Assembly (NCBI GenBank): GCA_034440615.1
Contig: JAOTOM010004552.1
Location: 1 to 64,000, forward strand
Source: Ashinkailepas kermadecensis
Taxonomy: Eukaryota > Arthropoda > Thecostraca > Neolepadidae
Direction of reading: 5' to 3'
Length of the DNA: 64,000 nucleotides
Position numbers and translations under genes: made by a program. The notes below the pieces were generated by a model. The model did no database searches. It was not told the DNA's origin and worked only from the letters and a program-made list of their open reading frames with translations. Each line of letters opens with the position of its first letter. The stretch's first letter is position 1. Positions 34,991 to 45,184 of this stretch are shown in pieces.

Positions 34991-36290
34991 CACAGGCCTA
35001 CATGGCCGCATATGCATCACGCACGAACTGATTTCAGCCAGTGTTGTGTCGTGTTTTTGCTACTTATGTTAAAATAGCATACGGCATGACGCAAATGACA
35101 TATAATTGTTATCGATGTATCAGCCAGGAACAATGTTACCTGTCAAGCCCTTGTTATCTGTCATTTTCATCGTATAAGACTGGAGGTGCCGAATCGATCA
35201 TGGGCTGGTGTGAGGAAAATCAAGTTACTTCCACGCTATTTTTTCTCATGTTCGTTTTCTATGTTGTCATCAATCCATTTTTAATCGTTTTACTAAAAAC
35301 TTAACATGACTCCCAGTCAAATTACGTGCTCGCTTGCACGGTAGCTATCCCCAAGTTGCAGGGAATTGAACCACGCCAAAGCGGATTTCGTCCTCTTCTC
35401 CATAATTCCGCAAATTTTCCCAAGTTCTATGCAATCATATTTTGTCACGTTAACCTCGAATTGTCGTCCTTTTAGCCACTGAGCCCGGCAAAATTGTTAA
35501 CATTGGTAAAACTGAGTTAGATAAAGTCAGTAGATTCCGAGGGTTGAAAGCTTGCCACATTGTTCATCCGCACTCTAGAAAAGGAAAACGACAGCAACTT
35601 AGCTGATTTCGAACTCACAAACATATTTGGACCAAAAACCTAGCGTCACCTGGGAGTACAGAACCGACCACTCACGTTACCAATGATGGACACCGTTTTA
35701 GTTGTTGCATCCATTGAGTGCATTGGATGGAAAGCTGGCGGCACTTTAATCGCATCGGAAATCGCTGCATTTAGTCGACATCCGAACGAACTTGCAGTCG
35801 GTCTGCTGGACTCACCGGTGCCCGTATGATCACAGTCAACCAATTTGACTGCGATGCCTGTCAGCTAAGTGATATTCTGGAGCCTTACACACTGAACTGA
35901 GTCAGAGTTGCAATTTGCACACTTTTCCAGGCGACACATTCGAGTCTGCTTGTCATGCCATTTGCATCTTGTCATTCGTGGACGGTACAACAGGGATGGC
36001 CACAATCCGGGTACGCGTGCATTTGTGGAGTGAAATTCCTGCGACATGTTGCTGCTTTTTGAAGGAATTGTGAAGCTCTTCAAGAAGTAGCACTAAAGCA
36101 CTTCGCATAATCTATGGAACTCCTTATAACTATAAATGAATAATGATGGTAAGTTAGCATATCGTGGTGGAGAACGCACCCTACTATCCATGTATGCCGA
36201 TAACGGATCTAAGATAACGACTTCCATCCTTAGTTCCTGTGGCTTGCTATCATCACTCTGCATTTCAATCAATCAGCTCGATCCATCATT
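34991..36290. other. No gene seen
   Basis: AT-rich unique sequence with unsupported frames only, apart from the octamer-bearing segment at 35932-35969. Confidence 0.5.
35932..35969. repeat. 38-bp octamer-bearing segment, copy 2
   Basis: Core CTGCTTGTCATGCCATTTGC then ATCT, preceded by CGACACATTCGAGT. Same orientation as the copy at 34515-34552, about 1.4 kb away. It contains ATTTGCAT. Confidence 0.75.
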
Positions 36291-36860
36291 GTGCGGATTT
36301 TGATGAACGACTAAGTGCAACCAAAGCTGCTACCGCCCACATTTCCCCATTGGCCAATCAAAATATTGAATAAACAGCGTGAAATGAAAAATCGGCTTAC
36401 ACACAAAATAAATGTCAAAGGTTCCTCTGGGTAGAGGTGCCGTCGTAGCCGAAGCGCGCGCCGTTGTTATAGCAGGACGCCTCCCGTTTGTTTCGCCGCC
36501 TGCCGGCGGCGGCGGTCTTGCGTCCAAATCGTGTCACCTCGCTCAGCGCCGGTGGTCTGGCGTCGTAACTAACGACGTTCCGCATTTATTAAACACGCGG
36601 CCGCGGGCGGCGGCGGCGCGGTTCATCCGCGTCGGCTGTGTCTCCGGCACGGATGACGGATGTCCTGCGGTGGCGGGAGGATCGTCGCGCCACGCGGCAC
36701 CGATGATAGCGCCGACTAACAGCCATGGCCGGAGACACAAACCGCGCCGGCCCACCCAGCCACCACCGCGTCGAAAACGCTGCCAACTGCAGCAGATGCG
36801 GCATCCGCAGACGCATTCACACACTGTTCGGCAGGTACAATTTGTTATGTTGATAGAGGT
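36291..36860. promoter_or_regulatory. GC island with CCAAT and forkhead words
   Basis: Contains the palindrome ATTGGCCAAT (about 36350-36359) directly followed by CAAAATATTGAATAAACAGCG, whose AATAAACAGCG matches 23624-23634. A CpG-dense body follows with CCGCGGGCGGCGGCGGCG near 36600. Overlapping frames on both strands have no domain. Confidence 0.45.
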
Positions 36861-37129
36861 TATGCGGACAGGCATTCGCATTTGCATTATATTACACACA
36901 AGACTGCAAAAGTCACGAAGAGTTACCTGAGCTTCGGCTAGCTCCTTGCAAAGATGAGGCTCTCGAACATGCTTGGCATGGTACAGGAAACTGAAATGGA
37001 AAGTTGTCCTCTTCAGCCGGCTGAGGTGACTTCTTCTGAACTAAAGTTCTTATGATAAACTATATGTTAGAGGCGGATGCAGGGGGAAGGCGGGGGTTGC
37101 ACTGGAGACATGTGTCCCCATGGATGGGG

Positions 37130-37285
37130 ATTCTAGGACAAATGGACGTAAGGACAAATGTATGTAAGGACAAATGTTCGCATGGCAGATGTGCGCAAGC
37201 AAATGTACGTATGAAAGGTACGTATGGCAAATGTACTCATGGCAATGTACGTAAGCGCAAACGTATGTATGCTTAAATGTACGTC
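37130..37285. repeat. Degenerate GCAAATGTACGTA array, left part
   Basis: Loose units of 12-20 bp of the form ACAAATGTACGTAAGG or GCAAATGTACGTATG. The array is cut at about 37290 by a CR1-like insertion and resumes at about 38236. Confidence 0.85.
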
Positions 37286-37289
37286 ATCG

Positions 37290-37644
37290 CAAATGTATGG
37301 AGAAAGGCTTGTGGCATTGAATATGTACTCACTCAATTATATGAGATTAAGGGGGGACATGATTGAAATGTACAAAATTGTTAAAGGGACTAGATCAGGT
37401 CAATTTGAATGGTGCTCTTCAGTTTAGAGTATCACATAGGGGTCATCAATTCAGGTTAGACAAGTTGAGGTGTAGGACAGTTAAGCGACAACAGGTCTTC
37501 AGTCAAAGGGTTGTTGATCAGTGGAATGGGCTGCCTGCTGATGTTGTGGGGAGTTCCTCATTGAATGTATTTAAATATAGGGTGGACAATTTTTTTTACA
37601 TAAAAATGTTGTTTTTTAGTTCTGATTTGTGGTGGATGGGGTGA
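37290..37644 (+). pseudogene. CR1/L2-like ORF2 C-terminus
   Basis: Two frames joined by a shift near 37395-37405 encode ERLVALNMYSLNYMRLRGDM then IEMYKIVKG, followed by LRCRTVKRQQVFSQRVVDQW, NGLPADVVGSSSLNVFKYRV and DNFF. This is the highly conserved C-terminal region of CR1/L2-type ORF2 (L-Y-S-L-x-Y-R-R-L-R-G-D ... F-F-S-x-R-V-V-x-x-W-N-x-L-P ... S-L-N-x-F-K). The copy is 5'-truncated just before ERL. The stop lies at about 37642. No catalytic RT residues are included. Confidence 0.88.
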
Positions 37645-37945
37645 GATTTATGTTGGGTAAGTGTGCACGGCGCAGACCCCTTTAAGCGGGCATGGATGCG
37701 GTTGGAGAATTATTGATAGGGCATTCAATCCACATGTGTTGGGAGAGATCGGGGGAATGGGGCTGGATAGCTGGGGTGGATGGGCGTTGATGGGTGTGTG
37801 GGATATTTGAGGACTGGTTTCTTCGGGATGTGGGATGGTTGGGGTTGGTCTTTTTAACGGGCTTATGGTATCTTCCATTTACAGACTTAACTGGATGGGC
37901 CTTTGGGTCTCTTATTAAGTATAAATGCTTTATAACTTTATATAG
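37290..37945 (+). mobile_element. 5'-truncated CR1/L2-like retrotransposon
   Basis: Comprises the C-terminal coding remnant and a 3' untranslated part with GTGTGCACGGCGCAGACCCC, ending CTCTTATTAAGTATAAATGC then TTTATAACTTTATA. The untranslated part matches the minus-strand copy at 22412-22735. It sits inside a pre-existing minisatellite. Confidence 0.85.
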
Positions 37946-38029
37946 TGTGTACCTAGCAATGGATTCAGCACCTTCCTTCGGGATGTGATACTGATGAGAT
38001 TGTCTATGGTAGCACAATGGGTATGATGG

Positions 38030-38245
38030 GAGGAGTTTTTAATTGTTGAGTGTGTTATGCAATAGCAAGTGAATGGTACTAGATAGGCTGGGATATATAG
38101 CTCCCTAGGAACTTGAGATAAGGGATTGATTGGGGTGAGAATATGTACATTTCTAGTAACTTTTCTAGATAGGCTTAACCCAGATGGTCCCCGGTGGCTC
38201 TTATTAAGCCTTAACACTTTGCGACTTTATGACTTTATGACTTTA
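38030..38245 (+). mobile_element. 3' end of a second CR1/L2-like subfamily
   Basis: Different upstream sequence but the same 3' signature: GGTCCCCGGTGGCTCTTATT then AAGCCTTAACACTTTGC and three tandem GACTTTAT units (about 38221-38245). Tandem short 3' tails of this kind are typical of CR1/L2-like elements in place of poly(A). No coding part. Confidence 0.75.
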
Positions 38246-38955
38246 TGCAAGCGCAAAAGTACGTATGCGCAATGTACGTATTTGTAAATGTACGTATGCG
38301 CAAATGTACGTCACCACAAATTTATGTCACCGCAAATTTACAAATGTACGTGTGCGCAAATGCACGCTACCGCAAATTTACGTGTGTAAGTACACACGTA
38401 AGTGTACGTACGTCGCAAATGTACGTCACCGCAAATGTACGTCACCACAAATTTATTTAAAATATGACTTTATGCACGCTACCGCAAATGTAAGCACAAA
38501 TGTACATATGAGAACAGTGCACGCGTACCAATGCACTAGCGTACATTGGTACGCGAGTGAAATATTCGTGAATGGAAAAGTATGTAAGAGCAAATGCGCG
38601 TCAATACAAATGTGCGAGAACGAAACAGCGCTTAGAACAAATGTACGTAAGTGTAAAGATACGTTAGCGCAAATGTACATGAACGCAAAAGTGCGTTAAG
38701 AGCTTACGAGCTTAAGTACATTACGTACTTTTGCGCTTCCATACATTTGCGCATACGTACTTCTGCGCTTACGTGCTTTGGCGTTTACGTACTTTTGTGT
38801 TTAGGTACATTTGTGTTTTCGTACATTTGCGCATGTGTACATTTACGCTTATGTACATTTACAACATGTACATCCGCGCTTAGATGCACTTGCTTACGTA
38901 CGTTTGCGTACGTACATCTGCCATACGTACATTTGCTATACTTGCATTTGTCCGC
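38236..38955. repeat. Degenerate GCAAATGTACGTA array, right part, inverting at ~38700
   Basis: From 38236 to about 38700 the units read GCAAATGTACGT on the plus strand. From about 38720 to 38950 they read ACGTACATTTGCGC, the opposite orientation. The switch lies in the near-palindromic GCGTTAAGAGCTTACGAGCT region. Frames here are artefacts. Confidence 0.88.
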
Positions 38956-38959
38956 TTAC

Positions 38960-39275
38960 CATGGGTGAGTGGCACCGCTCTGACTGGGAAAAGGATCGAG
39001 TGCACTCCCCCGTACCCCGCTCAACGAACCTTGCAGTCAAAGGTGCCCCTCTTGTAAGAGTAGGCGCCACTCTGAGAGGAATAGGCGCCATTGAGAGGAA
39101 AAGGCGCCATTCTCCGAGTAAAAAGCGCACCTTTAGTATGCTTGAGTGAACTCACTCCACTGAGCGAATTTTCAGCCGAAGATTTTCTCCAGGGACTTTC
39201 ACAGTGCACCCCTCCGAGAAAATAGCGCCCTTCCAGACGAGTGCCCACACGAAAATTCCTGGATTCGGCCATGCT
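38960..39275. mobile_element. Relict MITE related to 25080-25837
   Basis: Repeated AGGCGCCAYT/AGGTGCCCCT segments are followed by an end-like ATTCCTGGATTCGGCCATG (about 39257-39275), a diverged form of the right end TCCTGGATCTGTCCCTG. The left end is not identifiable. Confidence 0.5.
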
Positions 39276-39569
39276 GTATATCTACGCCACCGACGCAAGC
39301 CCAGTTTTGTTTTTGTTTGCGAATTCAATAAATATTCGCGAAATCAAAATGTCTGGCTCTTGGAGTGGTTAATACTGAATGGTGGATGGAGAAACTCTGT
39401 TCGAGGGGCACCATTCATATTCCAGAGAGAAGCCGATCTCTCTATGAGAGCCGATAATGGGGAGAAAACATTATAAGCCTGGGATACTACAGTCTGGCAT
39501 ATGCGTGTGGCCTTTTTAAAAACCCCCGCGGGGGGGTTTTTAAAAAAACTACGGCGGGGAAAAAAAAAG

Positions 39570-39942
39570 GATGGCACCTCTGTCAAAACAACTCCGGCGG
39601 GGTGTCAAACAACTCCGGCGTGTGGCACCTCTGTCAAAGCAAATGCGTGTGGCACTGTCAAACAACTCCGGCGTGTGGCACTCTGTCAAAACAACTCCGG
39701 TGTTTGTCAAAACAATTATATGGCAGCCTGGCACCTCTGTCAAAACAACTCCGGCGTGTGGCATACCTCTGTCAAAAAAACCAAAATGGCACCTCTGTCA
39801 AAACAACTCCGGCGTGTGGCACCTCTGTCAAAACAACTCCGGCGTGTGGCACCTCTGTCAAAACAACTCCGGCGTGTGGCACCTCTGTCAAAAAAACCCC
39901 GGCGTGTGGCACCTCTGTCAAAACAACTCCGGCCTTGTAAAT
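39570..39942. repeat. ~30-bp minisatellite, about 12 copies
   Basis: Unit GTCAAAACAACTCCGGCGTG then TGGCACCTCT. The left units vary in length, the right five are uniform. The flank at 39517-39545 has a hairpin-like AAAACCCCCGCGGGGGGGTTT. Confidence 0.94.
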
Positions 39943-40389
39943 GAGTGGGTCCTCTCCGGGAAACTTCAAGGCCTCCAAGAAGATGCTAAGTAGTGGGAGG
40001 AGCGTCAGTTCCTTCAGTCAGGGAGTGGGTGAAACACTGGCCTCCTATGGCCACATTCCCCTGCGCATCTATCACTGTTGCCATTGTTTCATTTTTACTC
40101 ATTGTACGAAAATACGCATTTCTATTAAATTGCAAATATTGACTCATTTGCAACACCACACGTGCAAAAATGTGTTTACGATCGCTTACCATTTCAATCA
40201 ATGCGATCTGCTCTTTGGTTGCGAGTATAGGAATACGTGGTGGAAGTCTCCTCCGTCCCTCTTATGTTGAAGAATACTCCATGGACTACCGGATTCAAAG
40301 CGAATTTTGTCAAGTCGTCACTCCATCAAGGAGCGACTTTGAAACAAATTTAGCCTGCAGGCTCTGAAATCGTTCCGACGTCACTGCGT
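39943..40389. other. No gene seen
   Basis: Unique intergenic DNA without a supported frame or repeat. Confidence 0.5.
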
Positions 40390-41530
40390 GGATACCACAT
40401 CATCCATAGGCAAATGCGGACACGTTATTAACACTTCACAGCGTCCACCTGGAGCCTTGCAATAAACCAGCAATTCACAGGTTGCTGCCACTGTGGCGAA
40501 CTTCATCAATAGCTGAGTGCCTGCCAGGTGGTTGGCGGCGCTGGCCCGCGGCGATACCGGCGCAGTGGGCGCCCAACTATCAGCCGGCACTCCCGGTGTC
40601 ATACGACAGCCTGCCGACACCTGGACCGGCCGCCGACAGCACACGGAATAACGTTATTAACGGCACAGCGCGCTCCGCAATAACCGTATTGCACGCCACC
40701 GTCGGAACGACTCACACCCCGGCGCGCTACTGTCGTCAGCGCAGTGGGCACACGTGCGCCATGGTGTTCGGCGACAAGATGTGACGCATGTAGCGCCACG
40801 CCGGCCGCACCTGTGCCCGCCGCCGACCCTGTCGCGTCGGTCGTCTTGGTGCAGCACGTTTGAGCGACGTGCGCAGTGTTCCAGTCCAGCAGGTGCTGCA
40901 CGAGGCCGGGAATGTGTTGTCGGCACGCTATGGGTGTTCACAAAGCCTGAAGAAATCGCGCGGACAAACTAGGGGAGCGTCGCATAACTTGCTGCATTCA
41001 GCGCAACTTTTGATTGCAGTAATTAGAGGCTACATGTGAAAGCTGTTCCCCAACCAATGGATCCATTATGCACTTCAGAAAGCGAGCTGAACGGAATAGA
41101 CGTACCGAATGCATGCCCCGAAGTCATTCGTGGGAAAACATCTGCATCGACGACAATGCCGAGGAACGGAAGGAACAGCCAGAGAATAACCGACAAGGCA
41201 GAAAGCCCCCACAGAAGCAGTCCAAACAACAGCAGGGCAGCGGGGAAATTGGGCGTTCCCGGCTGTTAAACGTTAAAATTAACCGCTGCGCGTTCTGCGC
41301 GTCGAAGGTGCCGATAGCTGTTCTCACGTGCGTTTTATCTTGGTCGGCACTTCCCGCGCCAGAGAGAGGGGAAATAATTGGCGTCGGAGCGGGGAGCTGC
41401 CGAGACTAGACGGCCCTCAGCTGCCGCGCCGCGGTGGTCCGCCACCGAAAACACATTTCCACCAGCCGCGTCTGCTTGTCTTGGCCAGGTTCTCGCCAAA
41501 ACTAGGCTGAAACGCACCGCTTGCCGTCGA
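40390..41530. promoter_or_regulatory. Long GC-rich island
   Basis: A CpG-dense left half (40500-40920) contains AATAACGTTATTAACGGCAC, a palindrome-like AT word inside GC-rich DNA, and CGCAATAACCG. The right half (41000-41530) contains GCAGTAATTAGAGG and AACGTTAAAATTAACCG. Overlapping frames of up to 113 codons on both strands have no domain. Confidence 0.4.
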
Positions 41531-42845
41531 GTATAGACTGACTGACGGGAGTGGAACCATGCACTGCGATGCCGGTTATATGGTGTTTTTCCTCGAAGAC
41601 AGCATGTGCTGGTGAATGTTCTGGCTATCCCATTAAATCGTGTTACATTCGGAAGCGCCCTTGTGTTGTACATAAAGCATCAACAATTCGTATGAGCTAA
41701 AGACTATGGTTCGTAATTTAGGAGTTAGCTTTTGGTTTGCACGTTGATTGCATTCAAGAAACCATGTAGACCAGGGTCGGCGCCACCAAATTTTTCCGGG
41801 CACGGGGGAGGGCCGATCCTTGAAAGGAGCCTCCTGGGACTCGAGAGACCCTTCTGGGACCTTAGCCAACTAGGGAGTGCGACGGTGAGCTCCTTAGTTA
41901 TTGTTTTTGCCATGGCACCTCTACTCCCGTAATATTGCTCTCCATTTTCAGGAACGAACATTTCTGGCACAAAAAGAATGACTTGCATCAAGATCAACTT
42001 TTTTCAAACTTCAGCTCGCGAGGTTCGCTTTATCGGGCGCATAGGTGCTGTGGCAGGAGGGTCGTCAGAGGATGGATTGGGGCGAGAGCGTCGGGCAGCT
42101 GCAAGCTCCAGTCGTCTCTTGCCACCTGTCCATGCTTTCTATGTCCCTGCACCCATGGCACCTTATGCCTTGTACCTTTTCAGGGGCGTCATCTCACTCA
42201 AATAGACCTCCTTGCCTGTGCAGTCTTGCGCCATCGTCTCGTTTCCTGCGGCATCCTTTGTTTATTGTTTATTGCTAATGTCCATAATCTCCAGCAGCAT
42301 ATTCAGCCCTTTATAGAAGTCCTTAGCTAAAAAACTTGAACAGGTGAAAAGTTTTCAGTTCAACTAGGTGAAAGGGTGTTAAGACTGCATGGATGTCCGA
42401 TGGCTACGCGACTCAGATCTGAGCGTGTGACACAGCACACACGTATCTTACCACCTGCGTCTTAAATGCATTCAGCGAGTTCGTGAATATGTCCGCACTT
42501 GGTGTCCTTGCTAAAAATGTGTTCGTCTCTTTGTATTCTGCTGAAAAAGCCACACCTGACAGTTTCCACACGTGCATACGGTACATGAAATAAAACGGGT
42601 TGCTTCTTCTCTCCTGACTGGGACACACAATCCGAAGTTCTGCAATAAAACCGATGAGTCCGTCCTACCAAATAATATTTCGTAAGAACATGATGTCGGT
42701 CTGTACGCGACGAGTGGACACAGACGTAATGTTATAAAAGCGAAGAAGGTCCTGATATTACAGAGATTCCGGCCTAGGTGTGTCACTACAGTGTCCAGCT
42801 AGCCACATTACAATTATATGTTCTACCCTGTCTATCCGGGCCAGA
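41531..42845. other. No gene seen
   Basis: Intergenic DNA. CAGGGTCGGCGCCACCAAAT near 41771 resembles the outer edge of a DNA transposon but no partner end was found. Other frames are unsupported. Confidence 0.5.
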
Positions 42846-43640
42846 TGTGTTGTGGCTTCTCTTCCTGAGGGCCTCCCTTATACGTCACGAAGCCTTCCTT
42901 TGCGTCTTCCTCATACCGGAACCGCCTCTTTCAAATCAGAAATTTATTTTTATTAATCCTGGGATGCTCCTAATTTGGGCCTCTTTTACAGGGCCTTCGT
43001 TCAGGCACCTCATCTCCTTTCATGAGGTCTCCTGCGGGACTTCGAAGTTTCGTATGCGGTCTCGAAAACCTTTCACTTCCTGGGGCCAGCTCTTGCATCA
43101 TGATGGCTCTACTTTCAACATAGGGGCCTTCTGTACTATCCCAAGGGCCTCGTTTCGTTTCCTAAGGTCTCCTTATCTTCTTGGGTTCCTCCCTTACGTT
43201 CCTCCCTCCCCTTGTACGCAAAGGGGTCTCTTTTTTCGTATTAGGAGCATCCTGTATTGTCTTAGTGGCTTTTCCTTATTTTCTGGGAGCCTTTCTTTCA
43301 GTTGTGATGCTCTTCCTTTCATTCCATACCTTGCGCTTCATTTCGAAGCCTCCGTACCGTCTTGGGACCTCGTTTTATTTCCTGAGATCCCCTCACCCGC
43401 TTTGGAGTCTCCTCTTGGCTCCGGGGAACATCCTATGCCATTTTAGGGACCTCCTATGCCGGCTTAGGAACATTGTCTCATTTCCTGAATCCTCCCTGAC
43501 GGTTTTTAGGGCCTCCCCTTGGGTTCGTGATCCTCATCGTTCACATTAGAGGCCTCCTGTACCGCTTTAGGGGCCTTGTTTTAATTCCTGGGCCTTCTTG
43601 TCGGTTTTGGTGCCTCACCTTGGGTCCGGAACCTTTCTGT
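42846..43640. repeat. Degenerate ~20-bp GGGGCCTCCTGTACC-type tandem repeat
   Basis: Some 35-40 diverged units begin GGGGCCTC/GGGACCTC/GGAGTCTC and continue with TTGTNTCGTTTC-like halves (for example AGGCCTCCTGTACCGCTTT, GGGGCCTTGTTTTAATTCC). The frames of 222 and 122 codons in this stretch are products of the low-complexity pyrimidine-rich sequence. It is similar in style to 6940-7300. Confidence 0.7.
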
Positions 43641-43689
43641 CATTGACAATCACTCATCACATTCGATGATATTTAATCATAAGGGTGAC

Positions 43690-44290
43690 AGCATGCACTC
43701 CTCGAACGCTTTGGCTATTGTCAGATGCTCGCTCGGCCCAGAAGCCGATGCGCACCGCTTTACCCAAGCGTGGGGGCGGCACGCTCCTGTTTCGCCCGGC
43801 CGTTGTCTGTTGGGAACGCTCGGCCTGCCGGCATGACGAGTCGCCCACTGCGGACGCAATCAGAGGCCGACTGCGGCGGGCATCATGACCATCTTCATAA
43901 AGCGCAGCTCGATGCCCTGCCGGCCGACGATTCGCCGCTTTATCGGTGCGCGCCGCACGCTCGCCGGTGACCTCCCGCCGGTGACCTCCAGCCGGGCCGG
44001 CGATTGGTCGATTTCGACGTCAGATTGAGACAGTAAATTCTCGACCTGTCACCGTCTGTACGTACGGCGAGCTGACGCCGTGGGACGTCCGAATGGGGCT
44101 GGCGAGACGCGGCTGCCGACGGGCCGATGCTCGTGCGTGAGGCCGGCCGACGCGGCCGGGTCGCCGCTCAGAACGGGTGCGTGCTGCGATAATCCCCGGG
44201 CCAATCAGTGCTCGCCGCGGCCTCCTCTCATAACCGCAATTTTATTGCTGAGAAACGGCTTGAAAATTAGGCGGGTATGAACATGCTTTT
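43690..44290. promoter_or_regulatory. GC-rich island
   Basis: CpG-dense, with CTTCATAAAGCGC, CGCTTTATCGG, GCGATTGGTCG, GGGCCAATCAG and GCAATTTTATTGCTGAGA. TATTGCTGAGA also occurs in the island at 34020-34660. Frames on both strands lack domains. Confidence 0.42.
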
Positions 44291-44970
44291 TGTATATCGG
44301 TGGTGCATGTTCAAATGGTCTGCTTTGCCCGCGGAGGCGGGGGATGTGGGCGGTTCGGGCATGGGAGACCGCGAGGTGGGGTGTGTGGGATACCAGTACA
44401 CACAGCTACTTGACAATTGATCATTAACCCTATTGTGTAAGGCATGCGAGATCATTCCATTGTTAAGGGGGGGGCGGGGGCTTATTCGACTCCTTTGAGG
44501 ACCAGTTAAAAAAGAAATATCGTTCGAAAGCTTGTATCATTAGCAACATTTATATCAAAATAAAACTGACGAAATTGTGAAAATGGCGGGTGTAGGAGGC
44601 AAAAAAGGGGACTATTGACAATTTTTGTTTTACTACACCTTTTAGACTTAGTCTCACATTCTGGTCCAATTACTGCCAATCGGCTTTAAATTAGTACTGC
44701 TTCAACTGTGGGCTAATGAAGGTAAATTGAAGAAAAAAATCATATGCGTATTCAGGATAATAGAAATTGGTTGAAACATTTTATAGCAGCGAAAAGTCGT
44801 GTAATAATAAGTTAAATTTTTCCTCACAAACAAAGAGTAGCCTAGTATTATTTTACTGAATGTTGCTCTACAAATTAAAACAGAATCATGTCGTTGGTGA
44901 CGCCAAGCTCACATAAATGGGATAGCCACCTTATTTGTTTACAATGAATCCGCCTCTACCAACAAAATCT
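44291..44970. other. No gene seen
   Basis: AT-rich unique DNA with a G run at 44466-44480. No frame is supported. Confidence 0.55.
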
Positions 44971-44978
44971 TGTGTATG

Positions 44979-45180
44979 CAGAGGCGCAGTCAATGGGGCC
45001 CAGGGGCCCGGTCCTTCACTTATCAACCAAAGTACACTAGATCAAGGAAGACATTTTCAGATCTTCACGACGCAAAACCGGAAACTTTCGTGGCGATCGC
45101 GCGCCGAAAAATGTTCTCACTTTCATGCAGTACATTTTGATGGGTCGGCTCCCCTCAAGAAAATCCTGGCCGCGCCACTG
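44979..45180. mobile_element. hAT-like MITE, 202 bp, with 8-bp target duplication
   Basis: The left end CAGAGGCG and right end CGCGCCACTG (reverse complement CAGTGGCGCG) form short imperfect inverted repeats. Flanks are TGTGTATG (44971-44978) and TGTGTATC (45181-45188), an 8-bp duplication with one change, the length made by hAT transposases. No coding capacity. Confidence 0.65.
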
Positions 45181-45184
45181 TGTG

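Noticed and set aside
39517..39545. Terminator-like hairpin AAAACCCCCGCGGGGGGGTTT
   Set aside because: Rho-independent terminators are not a feature of animal nuclear genes, and this is low-complexity DNA next to a minisatellite.
42778..43549. Frames of 222 and 122 codons with hydrophobic, Leu/Phe/Ser-rich text
   Set aside because: They coincide exactly with a pyrimidine-rich degenerate tandem repeat. Apparent membrane segments come from CTT/TTC runs.
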